The notes: generated by a model not told the origin, from the letters alone. 64,000 bases of DNA from Bradyrhizobium vignae (GCF_004114425.1 NZ_RDQF01000010.1:62001-126000); one strand, 5' to 3'. Shown: positions 17,293-26,649, counted from the first letter of the stretch. Numbers and translations: made by a program.

Positions 17293-17517
17293 TCAGTTGA
17301 CTGCGCGCGCATGGACGATCTCGCGCGCCCCGACCGGGCGCACGTCAGACGCGTCGAGAGTCACAACGGCAACCGTGTCCCCCGACAGGGTCGTGAATTC
17401 GACTTCGAAGGCTTCGCCTTCTTGATGCACCAGGACGACGGTGCCCACGTCACCGGCGGTTAGCCGTTCCGAAGGCACATCCCGCTTCAATACGACAAGG
17501 TCCAATTCATTAATCAT
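17293..17517 (-). CDS. DUF4926 domain protein
   Basis: This 74-aa protein (ELDLVVLKRDVPSERLTAGD then GTVVLVHQEGEAFEVEF and ALVTLDASDVRPV-like residues VVTLDASDVRPV) fits the small beta-rich DUF4926 family. GAGGAG precedes ATG 17517. DUF4926 genes often lie next to a DUF6883 gene in toxin-antitoxin-like pairs, but no partner is present here: the flanking genes are a hypothetical protein and radC. It may be an orphan of such a pair. Confidence 0.75.
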   Translation of the reverse strand: MINELDLVVLKRDVPSERLTAGDVGTVVLVHQEGEAFEVEFTTLSGDTVAVVTLDASDVRPVGAREIVHARAVN

Positions 17518-17629
17518 CAGTACTAATCCTCCTCGGTACCAAGGTCACGTGGCATGTCTGTTTCTCAAACGTGTCCCAAGGATGCTATTCGTGGCCGGTG
17601 TATTCCGTGACGGACGTTGGATCTCGCGC

Positions 17630-18343
17630 CTAGATCAGCCGCATCCCGCGCAGGCTGGCATGCCCGCTCCTGCCGACGATGATGTGATCGTGCACGGCGA
17701 TCCCCAGCGGCTTGGCGATGTCGATGATCGCTTTCGTCATCTGGATGTCGGCCTGTGACGGCGAGGGATCGCCGGAGGGGTGGTTGTGCACCAGGATCAG
17801 CGCGGTCGCCGACAGCTCGAGCGCGCGCTTGATCACCTCGCGCGGATAGACCGGGGTGTGGTCGACGGTGCCGGTCTGCTGCACCTCGTCGGCGATCAGC
17901 TGGTTGCGCTTGTCGAGGAAGAGCAGGCGAAACTGCTCCTTGTCGGCAAACGCCATGCTGGTCCGGCAATAGTCGATCACCTCGTTCCAGGACGACAGCG
18001 CGTTGCGGCCGTTGACCCCGCCCTTGGCGACGCGATGCGCCGCCGCAGCGATCAGCTTGAGCTGGTTGATCGCGGACTCGCCGACGCCGTCGACCTCGCG
18101 TAAGCGCGCCACCGGCGCATGCACGACCTCGGCGAACGAGCCGAACGTCTTGATCAGCGTCTTCGCCAGCGGCTTGGTGTCGCGCCGCGGCAGCGCCGGA
18201 AACAGCGCCATCTCCAGCAGCTCGTAGTCGCTGAGTGCATCCGCGCCTGCGCTATAGAAGCGCTCGCGCAGCCGCTCGCGATGGCCGAGATAGTGCGGCG
18301 CGTCCTCAGGCTTGCTCTTGTCGTGGTCGGATCTGGCTGGCAT
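17630..18343 (-). CDS. radC: RadC/JAB-domain family protein
   Basis: The 237-aa protein has an N-terminal helix-hairpin-helix region ([33 protein letters not shown]) and a C-terminal JAB/MPN metalloprotease-like domain with [17 protein letters not shown], the zinc-site motif. It was once linked to DNA repair; its biochemical role is unsettled. In related genomes it lies close to map, the two here being split by an exporter gene and an ada-like gene. ATG 18343 is used. Confidence 0.88.
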   Translation of the reverse strand: MPARSDHDKSKPEDAPHYLGHRERLRERFYSAGADALSDYELLEMALFPALPRRDTKPLAKTLIKTFGSFAEVVHAPVARLREVDGVGESAINQLKLIAAAAHRVAKGGVNGRNALSSWNEVIDYCRTSMAFADKEQFRLLFLDKRNQLIADEVQQTGTVDHTPVYPREVIKRALELSATALILVHNHPSGDPSPSQADIQMTKAIIDIAKPLGIAVHDHIIVGRSGHASLRGMRLI

Positions 18344-18757
18344 GGGCCGCCAGCATTGCCTTGTCGAGAAAAATTTTCAATCGAGAATTGTAGTCCTCTC
18401 GTGACTGCCGCATGGGCTTGGGCGTGGCGCAGAACGCGCGCGGTCCAGGGATGGATGGTTACGGGGACACCGATCGCCGAGCGGTTGATGCGTCCGAGGT
18501 CGCTATCTGCGTCGTGGAAGCTCATCAGGTGTTGAATCAGCGACACCGCCTCAATTGATGTGTTGCTCGCGCCTACGTTCTCAGGGGCTCAGGATTGCCC
18601 TGGGTGGGACCGTTGCGCGTGCGATGACTGGCGGCACCACATTGGTGCATTGAGACTGCCTCGGGGATTGAGGTCGGCACCTTGGCTGGCGCAAGCGAGC
18701 TCCAGATCAAGCGCATTCTGGTCGACGGAATTTCTCAAACGACAATTGCAAGTCCCC
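18344..18757. other. Intergenic stretch without a convincing gene
   Basis: These 414 bases lie between the RadC and EamA genes. A reverse-strand open frame over 18344-18546 has no recognisable motif, and its downstream half overlaps radC. Base composition is slightly lower in GC around 18370-18400, which could be the radC promoter. I see no repeat or structured RNA. Confidence 0.4.
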
Positions 18758-19678
18758 TCATCGCTTCCGCATGGGGCCGGTTACCGCCATGACGCCGATG
18801 ACGATAAACGTCATGCCGGCCAGCATCGACCACGTGAAGCTCTCGCCAAGGAGCGTGGTCCCAAGCGCCACGGCGAAGCCGGCGCGCAGGTAGCTACCGC
18901 TCGTCGTTCCGAGCGGACCAAGCGTATGGATCAGGCGGAAATAGATCACCATGGCGAGTGCGGTGCAGACGCTCGCCAGGCCGAGCACTGCCATGATCGC
19001 CTGCATCGTCGGCGCCAGTGTCCAGGGCCGATCGAGCACGGCGGCGATGGGCAGCATCAGGGCCGCGGCGCAGCTCATCGCGCCGGCGGCCGTGACGATC
19101 GCGGGAAGATACGCGAACCGCTGCCCCCAGATCGGTGCCAGCGCGTAGCAGAAGCTCGCCGCCAGGACGGCGGCCTGCGCCAGCGGCGCGGTGGTGCCGA
19201 ACCCCGAGCGCGCATCAACTCGCATGGTGAGGGCGACGCCGGCCAGGCCCAGCGCAACGCCGATGATCTTGCGGCCGCTGATCGCCTCTCGCCCGCGTCC
19301 GGTCGACAGCGCGATCGCTAGCACGAACATCGGCGGGGTCGCATTGAGCACGCCGGCGAGACCGCTCGTGATATGCGTTTCGCCCCAGCTGATCAGGGTG
19401 AAAGGCAGCGCGCTTTGCAGCAGCCCTTGCACGACGAAAGCCGCCCACACCGGCCCTTCGCGCGGCAGGGCATGCCCCTGCGCGAGGGCGACCAGGATCA
19501 GGAGAACGGCCGCGATCGTCACCCGCGCCGCGACCATCGTGAAGGGCGGGATCGTCGGAAGCGCGACCTTGATGAGCGTGAATGAGCTGCCCCAGATCAG
19601 GGAGAGAAGCAGCAGGAGTCCGATCTCGAACGCGAGACGGGTTTGTCTTGGTGTCGTCTGTTGTGCCTGTGTGCTCAT
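18758..19678 (-). CDS. EamA/DMT-family exporter
   Basis: A 306-aa membrane protein with ten hydrophobic segments in two EamA halves (LLLLLSLIWGSSFTLIKVAL at the start, GTTSGSYLRAGFAVALGTTL near the end). Family members export amino acids or other metabolites. ATG 19678 has GGAG 8 bases upstream and is preferred to frames extending to 19750. It is divergent from the ada-like gene (131 bases apart), so both may answer to the same regulator, possibly the AraC-type domain of that protein. Confidence 0.85.
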   Translation of the reverse strand: MSTQAQQTTPRQTRLAFEIGLLLLLSLIWGSSFTLIKVALPTIPPFTMVAARVTIAAVLLILVALAQGHALPREGPVWAAFVVQGLLQSALPFTLISWGETHITSGLAGVLNATPPMFVLAIALSTGRGREAISGRKIIGVALGLAGVALTMRVDARSGFGTTAPLAQAAVLAASFCYALAPIWGQRFAYLPAIVTAAGAMSCAAALMLPIAAVLDRPWTLAPTMQAIMAVLGLASVCTALAMVIYFRLIHTLGPLGTTSGSYLRAGFAVALGTTLLGESFTWSMLAGMTFIVIGVMAVTGPMRKR

Positions 19679-19809
19679 GCGATCTGCTCCGGAATCCATC
19701 GAGACCATGAACAGGAGCGGCGCTGCAGGCTGGCTGGATTCGGACCTCATCGCCCGGTCGAGTCCGATTTCAGCTACCCGGAAGGGCGGCTTGAAACTAT
19801 GATTTGGCC

Positions 19810-20460
19810 ATGACGACAGGCTCGGCGCATCGGCAGACGCTGCCGCCGCATCTCGACTGGGAAACCTGCGATCGGGCGCGCCTTGCGCGTGCGCGCGCTT
19901 TCGACGGCCTGTTCTTCTCCGGCGTTCGCTCGACGGGCATCTATTGCCGGCCGGTCTGTCCGGTGCGTCCGGCCCGCTCTGAGAACGTCACCTTCTATGC
20001 GACCGCGGCGGCCGCCGAGCGAGCCGGCTTTCGCCCGTGCCTGCGCTGCCGGCCGGAAACCGCGCCGGGCTCGCCGGCCTGGATGGGGACGGCGACCACC
20101 GTCGCGCGCGGGATGCGCCTGATCAATGACGGCTTTCTCGATCGCGCGACCATGACCGAGCTTGCGGAAACCCTGGGCGTGGGGCCGCGTCACCTGCTCC
20201 GCCTGTTCATGCGTCATGCCGGCGCAAGCCCGAGTGAGATCGCCGCCACGCGCCGCGTACAGGAAGCCAAGCGGCTTATCGACCAGACCGAGATGACATT
20301 GGTAGAGATTGCGTTTGCGGCCGGCTTCGGCAGCGTTCGCAGGTTCAACGACGCTTTTGCCGCGACTTACAAGAGGACGCCTTCGTCATTCCGCCGCCGG
20401 CGCCAGGACAACGCGATCAGGCGCCGATCTGCTTCTCGCCGTGCCGTTCCGACAGTGTGA
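19810..20460 (+). CDS. AdaA-like methylphosphotriester-DNA sensor/activator
   Basis: The 216-aa protein has the Ada metal-binding N-domain with Cys46, Cys50, Cys77 and Cys80 (YCRPVCPVRP, RPCLRCRPE). The spacing is the same as Cys38/42/69/72 of E. coli Ada. An AraC-type helix-turn-helix follows (ALSO LAETLGVGPRHLLRLFMRHA; LVEIAFAAGFGSVRRF). Cys46 should accept a methyl from DNA phosphotriesters and switch on alkylation-repair genes. No methyltransferase or AlkA glycosylase domain follows, so it resembles Bacillus AdaA or is a shortened Ada-AlkA. The last 14 codons run antisense into map. ATG 19810 is used; a TTG lies at 19804. Confidence 0.82.
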   Translation: MTTGSAHRQTLPPHLDWETCDRARLARARAFDGLFFSGVRSTGIYCRPVCPVRPARSENVTFYATAAAAERAGFRPCLRCRPETAPGSPAWMGTATTVARGMRLINDGFLDRATMTELAETLGVGPRHLLRLFMRHAGASPSEIAATRRVQEAKRLIDQTEMTLVEIAFAAGFGSVRRFNDAFAATYKRTPSSFRRRRQDNAIRRRSASRRAVPTV

Positions 20461-21238
20461 AGATCTCCACGCCCGTCGCGGTGACGCCGACGGAGTGCTC
20501 GAACTGCGCCGACAGTGAGCGGTCGCGGGTGACCGCGGTCCAGCCGTCGGAGAGGATTTTGACGTGCGGCTTGCCGAGATTGATCATCGGCTCGATGGTG
20601 AAGAACATGCCGGGCTTGAGCTGCACGCCCTCGCCGGGCCGGCCGATGTGGATGATGTTGGGCTCGTCGTGGAACATGCGCCCGAGGCCATGGCCGCAGA
20701 AATCGCGCACCACGCTCATGCCCTGCGGCTCGACGAAGCTCTGAATGGCGTGGCCGATGTCGCCGGTGGTGGCGCCGGGCTTCACCGCGGCGATGCCGCG
20801 CATCATCGCCTCATAAGTGACTTCGATCAGCCGCTCGGCCTTGCGGGCGATCGGGCCCACCGCATACATCCGGCTGGAATCGCCATACCAGCCGTCGACG
20901 ATGAAGGTGACGTCGATGTTGACGATGTCGCCCTCCTTCAGCGGACGGTCGCCCGGCATGCCGTGGCAGACCACGTGGTTGAGCGAGGTGCAGGTCGAAT
21001 ATCGATAGCCGCGATACATCAGCGTCGCCGGATAGGCGCCATGGCTGAAGGCGAAATCGCGGACGAATTCGTCGATCTTCGAGGTCGGCACGCCGGGGGC
21101 GACGATGTCGGTGAGCTCGTCGAGGCATTTCGCCACCAGCGCCCCCGCCTTGCGCATGCCGGCAAAGGCATTCGGCCCATGCAGCTTGATCTGTCCGGTC
21201 TTGCGCAGGGAGGTATCGGTGGCTTCGACGTAGCTCAT
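20417..21238 (-). CDS. map: Type I methionine aminopeptidase
   Basis: This 273-aa enzyme removes the initiator methionine from nascent proteins. The five metal ligands are in recognisable contexts: DVTFIVDGWYGDSSRM (two Asp), FCGHGLGRMFHDEP (His), FFTIEPMIN (Glu) and SAQFEHSVGVTATG (Glu). The start is ATG 21238 (a TTG lies at 21247). Its 3' end overlaps the convergent ada-like gene by 44 bases. Confidence 0.93.
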   Translation of the reverse strand: MSYVEATDTSLRKTGQIKLHGPNAFAGMRKAGALVAKCLDELTDIVAPGVPTSKIDEFVRDFAFSHGAYPATLMYRGYRYSTCTSLNHVVCHGMPGDRPLKEGDIVNIDVTFIVDGWYGDSSRMYAVGPIARKAERLIEVTYEAMMRGIAAVKPGATTGDIGHAIQSFVEPQGMSVVRDFCGHGLGRMFHDEPNIIHIGRPGEGVQLKPGMFFTIEPMINLGKPHVKILSDGWTAVTRDRSLSAQFEHSVGVTATGVEIFTLSERHGEKQIGA

Positions 21239-21424
21239 GCGTGTCAAATCTTCTCGGGGCTGATCTCGATATCGGCGGAAAGGCTTGATTTCACGCTCTA
21301 ATTTAATGATTGGCAGCCTTCATGCAAGCCGAGGCAGAGCGTTTTCGAGCGAAGTGGCTACCGGTTCGCGTGAAGAAAACGCGTCAAAAACAAGAGGCTT
21401 GCCAGCCTTGGATGGGAAAGTGCC

Positions 21425-22741
21425 CTAATTCGGGACTTCTACGGTGGTTTCCACCGGCAGGGCGCCGCCGCGGATGCGGATTTCGCGGACGGGGTAGGGA
21501 ACCCGGATGCCCTCGCGCTTGAACGCGTCCCACAGCGCCAGCATCACGTCGCTCTTAACCCTGTCCATGCCGTCGGGATCGGCGATCCAGAAGGTCAGCG
21601 AGAACTTCATGCCGGCCTCTGCGAACTCGGTCAAAATGCAGGTCGGCGGCTTGCCCTTCTGGGCGCGCGGATGGGCAGCAGCGGTCTCGGCAGCGAGCGT
21701 GCAGACCAGGCGGGGATCGGCGTCGTAATTGGTGCCGAAGGCGATCTTCACCAGCGTGTTCTTGTCGGTATAGGTCCAGTTGACGACCTTCTGCGTCACC
21801 AGGTCCTCGTTCGGCACCAGGAATTCGCGCCCGTCGCCGGCGGCGACGGAAATATAGCGCGTCTTCATCGCGCTGATCCGCCCGGTATTGTCGCCGATGG
21901 TGACGAGATCGCCGGGCTTCACCGATTTGTCGGCGAGCAGGATGATGCCCGAGATGAAATTGGCCACGATCTTCTGCAGGCCGATACCGATGCCGACGCC
22001 GACCGCGCCGGAGAACACCGCGAGCGCCGACAGGTCGATGCCGACGGCGCCGAGCGCAATGACGATTGCGACGGCAAGCAGCCCGATGCGGATGATCTTC
22101 ACCAGCAGCACCTGCACCGACGGCGTCAGGTCGGTGGTGGCGTTGATCCGGCTCTCGGCGAAATTGCTCGCGATGTTGGTCAGCCAGAGCGCGATCAGCA
22201 GCAGCGCGCCGGCCTTGAGCGCCAAGAGCGGGGTCAACCTGAGACCGCCGAGCACGATCGCGAACGAATCCAGCAGGTCGACCGTCGCATCGAGCTGGCC
22301 GACGATGGAGAGCGCGGCGACGAACCACGCCGTGATCGACACCAGCTTGACGATGAAGGCGTTGCGGAGCACCGAGGTCACGAGCCGGATCACGAGCCAG
22401 GCGAAGCCGAGCTTGGCTGCGACCATCAGGAGATAGCTGCGGCTCGGCCAGGTCGCGTGGTACATCACCACGCGCGAGATGATCACGAGCAGCGTGAACA
22501 CCGCCGTCGAGGCGCTGGAGACCATCACCCGGACGAAGTGCCGGAGCGGCAGCGGCCAGCGCATCGCCAGTGACGTCATGTCGACGCGGCTGCGAATGGC
22601 GGCCTCCGCGGCATAGGCGATGCCGGCCGCGGCCAGGATGAGACCGAATTGCAGGTAGAACCAGGGCGAGGAGATTTCCGCCCCGACGCTGCGCGCGGTC
22701 GTCTGCACGAACTCCATGAAGTCTTTGAGGTCCATGTCCAT
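21425..22741 (-). CDS. MscS-family mechanosensitive ion channel
   Basis: A 438-aa inner-membrane protein with several N-terminal helices followed by the MscS core: pore-lining helix (LAVFSGAVGVGIGIGLQKIV, NFISGIILLADKSVKPGDL) and the beta domain (VTIGDNTGRISAMKTRYISV, EFLVPNEDLV). Such channels open on membrane tension during osmotic downshock. ATG 22741 is chosen at MDMDLKDF because residues upstream look non-coding. The gene is divergent from the antiporter at 22949, giving an osmotic/ion pair. Confidence 0.87.
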   Translation of the reverse strand: MDMDLKDFMEFVQTTARSVGAEISSPWFYLQFGLILAAAGIAYAAEAAIRSRVDMTSLAMRWPLPLRHFVRVMVSSASTAVFTLLVIISRVVMYHATWPSRSYLLMVAAKLGFAWLVIRLVTSVLRNAFIVKLVSITAWFVAALSIVGQLDATVDLLDSFAIVLGGLRLTPLLALKAGALLLIALWLTNIASNFAESRINATTDLTPSVQVLLVKIIRIGLLAVAIVIALGAVGIDLSALAVFSGAVGVGIGIGLQKIVANFISGIILLADKSVKPGDLVTIGDNTGRISAMKTRYISVAAGDGREFLVPNEDLVTQKVVNWTYTDKNTLVKIAFGTNYDADPRLVCTLAAETAAAHPRAQKGKPPTCILTEFAEAGMKFSLTFWIADPDGMDRVKSDVMLALWDAFKREGIRVPYPVREIRIRGGALPVETTVEVPN

Positions 22742-22948
22742 CGGTCTCGTCGGCAAAGCGGGGAGGAATTGATTCGAGGGAGCCGCAGAATCCCACAAAG
22801 GGCACGGCCCGGCCATCGATACACCGCCAAGTGAAGCGCGTTAAGGCCGCAAAATGCCGACAGATTGCCGCGAGGAGCGGAAATGGGTTGGCGCGCGAGT
22901 CTGCCGACGATAAGGATGAAATTCCAGCGATTTGTACCCGGAAGGTGG

Positions 22949-24742
22949 ATGGCCTCCCTCGACTCCGTCAGTCTCGCCATATTGCTCGGCGCCGTCCTCG
23001 TCATGGCCGGTATCCTGTCGAGCCTGCTTGCGCTGCGCTTCGGCGCGCCGCTGCTGCTCGTCTTCCTTGCCATCGGCATGGTCGCCGGCGAGTCCGGCCC
23101 CGGGCATCTGCAGTTCGACGACGTCCGCACCACCTATCTGGTCGGCTCCGTCGCGCTCGCCTTGATCCTGTTCGACGGCGGCTTGCGCACGCGCTTTGCC
23201 AGCATCCGCACGGTGCTCGCGCCCTCCGTGGTGCTCGCGACCGTCGGCGTGCTGCTGACCGCCGTCGTCACGGCGCCGTTCGCGAAATACGCGCTCGACC
23301 TCAACTGGGCGGAGTCGCTGCTGGTCGGTGCCGTGGTGGCCTCGACCGACGCGGCCGCCGTGTTCCTGCTGGTGCATACCCAGGGCCTGCGCCTGCGCCC
23401 GCGCGTCGGCGCAACGCTGGAGGCGGAATCCGGCACCAACGATCCGTTCGCGATCTTCCTCACGCTGATGCTGGTGGAATACATCTCGGTCGGCTCGAGC
23501 TCGCCCGGGCATGTGCTGATGGAGTTCCTCCTGGAGGCGGCGCTGGGCGCCATCGTCGGCGTCATCGGCGGCCGCCTCGTCGTGATCGCCCTCAACCAGG
23601 TGGCGCTGCCGCAGGGCCTGCACGCTCCGTTCGTGACCACGGGCGCGCTCGTGATCTTCGGCGGCTCGCAGATCATGCACGCCTCCGGCTTCCTCGCGGT
23701 CTATCTCGCCGGCATCATCATCGGCAACCGGCCGACCCGCGCGCATAATTCGGTGGTGACGTTCCTCGATGCCGCGACCTGGCTGGCGCAGATCGTGATG
23801 TTCGTGCTGCTCGGCCTTCTGGTCTCGCCGAGCCGGCTCGGCGCCAGCATATTGCCGGCGGTCGCCGTCGCGCTCGTCCTGATGCTGATCGCGCGGCCCC
23901 TCGCGGTGTTTGCGTGCCTTATGCCATTCCGCTTCAACTGGCGCGAAAAGATCTTCATCGCCTGGACCGGCTTGCGCGGCGCGGTCGCGATCTTCCTGGC
24001 CTCGATCCCGATGCTGGTCGGGCTGTCCAAGGCCTATCTCTATTTCGACGTCGCCTTCGTCGTCGTCATCATCTCGCTCTTGCTGCAAGGCTGGACCCTG
24101 GCGCCCGCGGCGCGCAAGCTGCATGTGGCACTGCCGCGCGCCGAGCGCGGCCCGCGCCGCGTCGAACTGGATCTGCCCGGCCAGCTCGAACAGCAACTGG
24201 TCGGCTATCCGGTGCGGCCCAAGAGCCTGTATTTCCGCCGCGGCCTGATCCCGTCCTGGTCCAAGCCGACACTCGTCATCCGCAACGAGAACATCCTGAC
24301 GCCGACCGAAGCCGACCCGATCGCGCCCGGGGACTACATCTACCTGCTGGCCCCGCCGGAAAAGGCCGAGTCGCTCGACCGCTTTTTCGTCGACATGCAG
24401 CCGAGCTCGGCGCCCGATCCGCATCTGCTCGGCGACTTCATGGTCTCCGGCGAGCACACCCTCGCCGAGCTCGCGGAGATCTACGGCGTGAAGGTGAGCG
24501 AGGACGAGGGCAAGCTCACGCTCGCCGATTATTTCGACGTCCATCTCGACCGCGCGCCGAAGGAGGGTGCCGAGCTCGCGCTGGACGAGATCGTGCTTGT
24601 CGCGCGCTCGATCTCCGGGGGCCGCGTCAACGTCGTCGGCCTCCGTCTGCCCGAAGAAGACGAGACGCCCGCGCAGCTGACGCGCGCGCAGGCGCTGCGC
24701 AAGAGACTTGCGGAGCTGTGGACCTCGGTCGCGGGGGTCTGA
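22949..24742 (+). CDS. nhaP2: K+/H+ antiporter of the NhaP2/CvrA type
   Basis: The 597-aa protein has a CPA1 antiporter membrane domain (about 1-390) with the ion-path motif VVASTDAAAVF and GTNDPFAIFLTLM. An RCK/TrkA-C-type regulatory domain (about 405-490, PGDYIYLLAPPEKAESL) and a CorC_HlyC domain (about 500-580) follow. That layout is typical of the potassium/proton antiporter NhaP2. ATG 22949 follows GGAAGG; frames reach back to 22865. A role in K+ and pH balance is inferred, next to a tension-gated channel. Confidence 0.88.
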   Translation: MASLDSVSLAILLGAVLVMAGILSSLLALRFGAPLLLVFLAIGMVAGESGPGHLQFDDVRTTYLVGSVALALILFDGGLRTRFASIRTVLAPSVVLATVGVLLTAVVTAPFAKYALDLNWAESLLVGAVVASTDAAAVFLLVHTQGLRLRPRVGATLEAESGTNDPFAIFLTLMLVEYISVGSSSPGHVLMEFLLEAALGAIVGVIGGRLVVIALNQVALPQGLHAPFVTTGALVIFGGSQIMHASGFLAVYLAGIIIGNRPTRAHNSVVTFLDAATWLAQIVMFVLLGLLVSPSRLGASILPAVAVALVLMLIARPLAVFACLMPFRFNWREKIFIAWTGLRGAVAIFLASIPMLVGLSKAYLYFDVAFVVVIISLLLQGWTLAPAARKLHVALPRAERGPRRVELDLPGQLEQQLVGYPVRPKSLYFRRGLIPSWSKPTLVIRNENILTPTEADPIAPGDYIYLLAPPEKAESLDRFFVDMQPSSAPDPHLLGDFMVSGEHTLAELAEIYGVKVSEDEGKLTLADYFDVHLDRAPKEGAELALDEIVLVARSISGGRVNVVGLRLPEEDETPAQLTRAQALRKRLAELWTSVAGV

Positions 24743-24966
24743 CGCTGCCGTAGGGAGGCAAAGGCGCCCTTGCGCCGTGCCCATCAAATGGGCACGGCGC
24801 GAGCTCAAAGGTGGCGTCGCAATTTGCGGGAACGGAACACCAGGCAGCCGCAGCCAAATCGCCGCAACCGCCGAAAGTTTCCGCTGTTCCGCCAAGTTGA
24901 TAGCCGGAACGCTGCGCCGTTCCGCCCGTTCTCAGCCCGAGCAACGTCTTTGACAGGAGGAGTTCC

Positions 24967-25227
24967 ATGCGAAGTTTCATCCTGCCTGCCATCGTCGCGA
25001 TCGGCCTCGGATCGGCCGCGCCGGCGATGGCCTATGACACCGGCGACCAGATTTCCATGCAAGTCGCGCTCGACGTTGCCAGTGATCTTGGCGTCGCCAC
25101 GGTCTCGCACACGAACTTCCTCGGCGATGAATGGCAGATCGAAGGCCGCGATCGCGCCGGGCGCTGGATGGAAGTCGATGTCGATGCGAGGACGGGCGAG
25201 GTGCGCAACGTCGATCGCGGCTGGTAG
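24967..25227 (+). CDS. Small secreted PepSY-domain protein
   Basis: This 86-aa protein has a signal peptide (RSFILPAIVAIGLGSAAPAM-A) and one PepSY-like domain (ALDVASDLGVATVSHTNFLG, EWQIEGRDRAGRWMEVDVDA, GEVRNVDRG). PepSY domains are thought to inhibit or guide proteases in the envelope. AGGAGG lies 6 bases before ATG 24967. The 224 bases upstream hold no other gene, and a palindromic repeat follows. A second secreted inhibitor-like protein (AprI/Inh) is encoded at 12687. Confidence 0.8.
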   Translation: MRSFILPAIVAIGLGSAAPAMAYDTGDQISMQVALDVASDLGVATVSHTNFLGDEWQIEGRDRAGRWMEVDVDARTGEVRNVDRGW

Positions 25228-25235
25228 CTATTCGT

Positions 25236-25266
25236 AGCCCGGATGGCGCTTCGCGCAATCCGGGCT
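25236..25266. repeat. REP-like palindrome between PepSY gene and modC
   Basis: AGCCCGGAT (25236-25244) and ATCCGGGCT (25258-25266) form a perfect 9-bp inverted repeat with a 13-base spacer. This matches the common rhizobial repeat type with a GTAGCCCGGATG core. It lies at the convergent ends of two genes and may help terminate both. Confidence 0.65.
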
Positions 25267-25275
25267 GCAAGTGCC

Positions 25276-25938
25276 TCACATCAGCACCTTCACCCCACCG
25301 AGACTCGTCACGCGGCCCTGCTTCAGCGTCACGATCTGCGTCGCGAGCTGGCGCAGTTCGGCTGCGTCGTGGCTGACATAGACCATGGGTACGTTGGCTT
25401 CATCCCGCAGCCGCACCAGATAGGGCAGGATCTCGAGCTTGCGCCCCTCGTCGAGCGCGCCGAGCGGCTCGTCGAGCAGCAGCAGCCTCGGCTTCGACAA
25501 CAGCGCGCGTCCGAGCGCGACGCGCTGGCGCTCGCCGCCGGAGAGTCGTCCGGGGCGGCGGCCGAGCAGGGCACCGATGTCGAGCAGGTCGATGATGCGC
25601 CTGTGCTGGACAGGATCGGACGGCAGGCGGTTCATCCGCCGTCCGTAATCGAGGTTCTGCGCGACGTCGAGATGCGGGAACAGCCGCGCGTCCTGGAACA
25701 CATAGCCGATGCGACGGCGCCAGGCCGGGACATGGATGCCTGCCGCGGTATCGTCGACGGTCTCGCCGTCGATCACGATGGTCCCGCGGTCGGGCCGCAA
25801 CAGCCCGGCGATCATGTTCACCAGCGACGTCTTGCCGGCGCCCGAGGCGCCGAACAGGCCGATGACGCGGCCTTCGCTGCTGAAGGATGCATGCAGCGAG
25901 AATTCGCCAAGCTGCTTTTCGATGTCGACCCGCAGCAT
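25276..25938 (-). CDS. modC: Molybdate ABC transporter ATP-binding protein
   Basis: The 220-aa ATPase has Walker A LFGASGAGKTS, signature RLSGGERQRVAL and Walker B RLLLLDEPLGALDE, and follows modB with a 2-base gap. It lacks the C-terminal molybdate-binding TOBE/MOP domain that makes E. coli ModC about 350 aa long, so molybdate feedback on the ATPase is probably absent. ATG 25938 is chosen; the frame extends to 25983 inside modB. Molybdate serves nitrate reductase, nitrogenase and other enzymes, none of them encoded in the window. Confidence 0.88.
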   Translation of the reverse strand: MLRVDIEKQLGEFSLHASFSSEGRVIGLFGASGAGKTSLVNMIAGLLRPDRGTIVIDGETVDDTAAGIHVPAWRRRIGYVFQDARLFPHLDVAQNLDYGRRMNRLPSDPVQHRRIIDLLDIGALLGRRPGRLSGGERQRVALGRALLSKPRLLLLDEPLGALDEGRKLEILPYLVRLRDEANVPMVYVSHDAAELRQLATQIVTLKQGRVTSLGGVKVLM

Positions 25939-25940
25939 GG

Positions 25941-26636
25941 TCAGTTTCCGTGCAGCCGCGCGGTGGCGCGGCGGGCGAACCATTCGGCGGCAATCAATGC
26001 GCCCAGCGCCAGCGCGATCGAGACGATCACCAGCCGTCCCGCAGCGGCATCACCGTCCGGCGTCTGGATCAGCGAATAGATCGCGGAGGAAATCGTCTGG
26101 GTCTCGCCGGGAATGTTGGAGACGAAGGTGATCGTCGCGCCGAACTCGCCGATCGCCTTGGCAAAGCCCAGCACCATGCCGGCGAGCACGCCGGGCAGCG
26201 CCAGCGGCAGCGTCACCGTGAAGAACACCTTCCACGGCGCCGCGCCAAGCGTCTCGGCGGCCTGCTCGAGCCGGCGGTCGATCGCCTCGATCGACAGCCG
26301 CATCGGGCGCACCAGCAGCGGAAACGACATCACGCCGCAGGCGAGCGCCGCGCCAGTCCAGCGGAATGCGAAGACGATGCCGAGATGGTCGGCGAGAAAG
26401 CCGCCGACGAGGCCGCGGCGGCCGAAGGTGAGAAGCAGGAGATAGCCGGTGACGACAGGCGGCAGCACCAGCGGCAGATGCACGACGGCGTCGAGCATCG
26501 ACTTGCCCCAGAAGTCACGTCGCGCGAGCAGCCATGCCAGCGCAATACCGAATGGCGTCGCGACCAGCGTTGCGACGATGGCGACCCTGAGCGAAAGCAG
26601 GATCGCCGTCCATTCGGCGGGGGAAATCTCAGACAT
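25941..26636 (-). CDS. modB: Molybdate ABC transporter permease
   Basis: A 231-aa permease with about five membrane helices and the EAA-type loop LEQAAETLGAAPWKVFFTVT followed by LPLALPGVLAG and FAKAIGEFGATITFVSNIPG, which is characteristic of ModB. It lies between modA and modC on the same strand. ATG 26636 (MSEISPAEW) is preferred to the frame reaching 26738, which would run inside modA. Confidence 0.9.
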   Translation of the reverse strand: MSEISPAEWTAILLSLRVAIVATLVATPFGIALAWLLARRDFWGKSMLDAVVHLPLVLPPVVTGYLLLLTFGRRGLVGGFLADHLGIVFAFRWTGAALACGVMSFPLLVRPMRLSIEAIDRRLEQAAETLGAAPWKVFFTVTLPLALPGVLAGMVLGFAKAIGEFGATITFVSNIPGETQTISSAIYSLIQTPDGDAAAGRLVIVSIALALGALIAAEWFARRATARLHGN

Positions 26637-26649
26637 CAAGCCGCAAATA

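Noticed and set aside
18154..18546. Small reverse gene upstream of radC
   Set aside because: Half of it overlaps radC in another frame; no start signal or domain is recognisable.
22841..24895. Long reverse open frame over the antiporter gene
   Set aside because: It is antisense to well-conserved antiporter motifs and consists mostly of charged low-complexity sequence.
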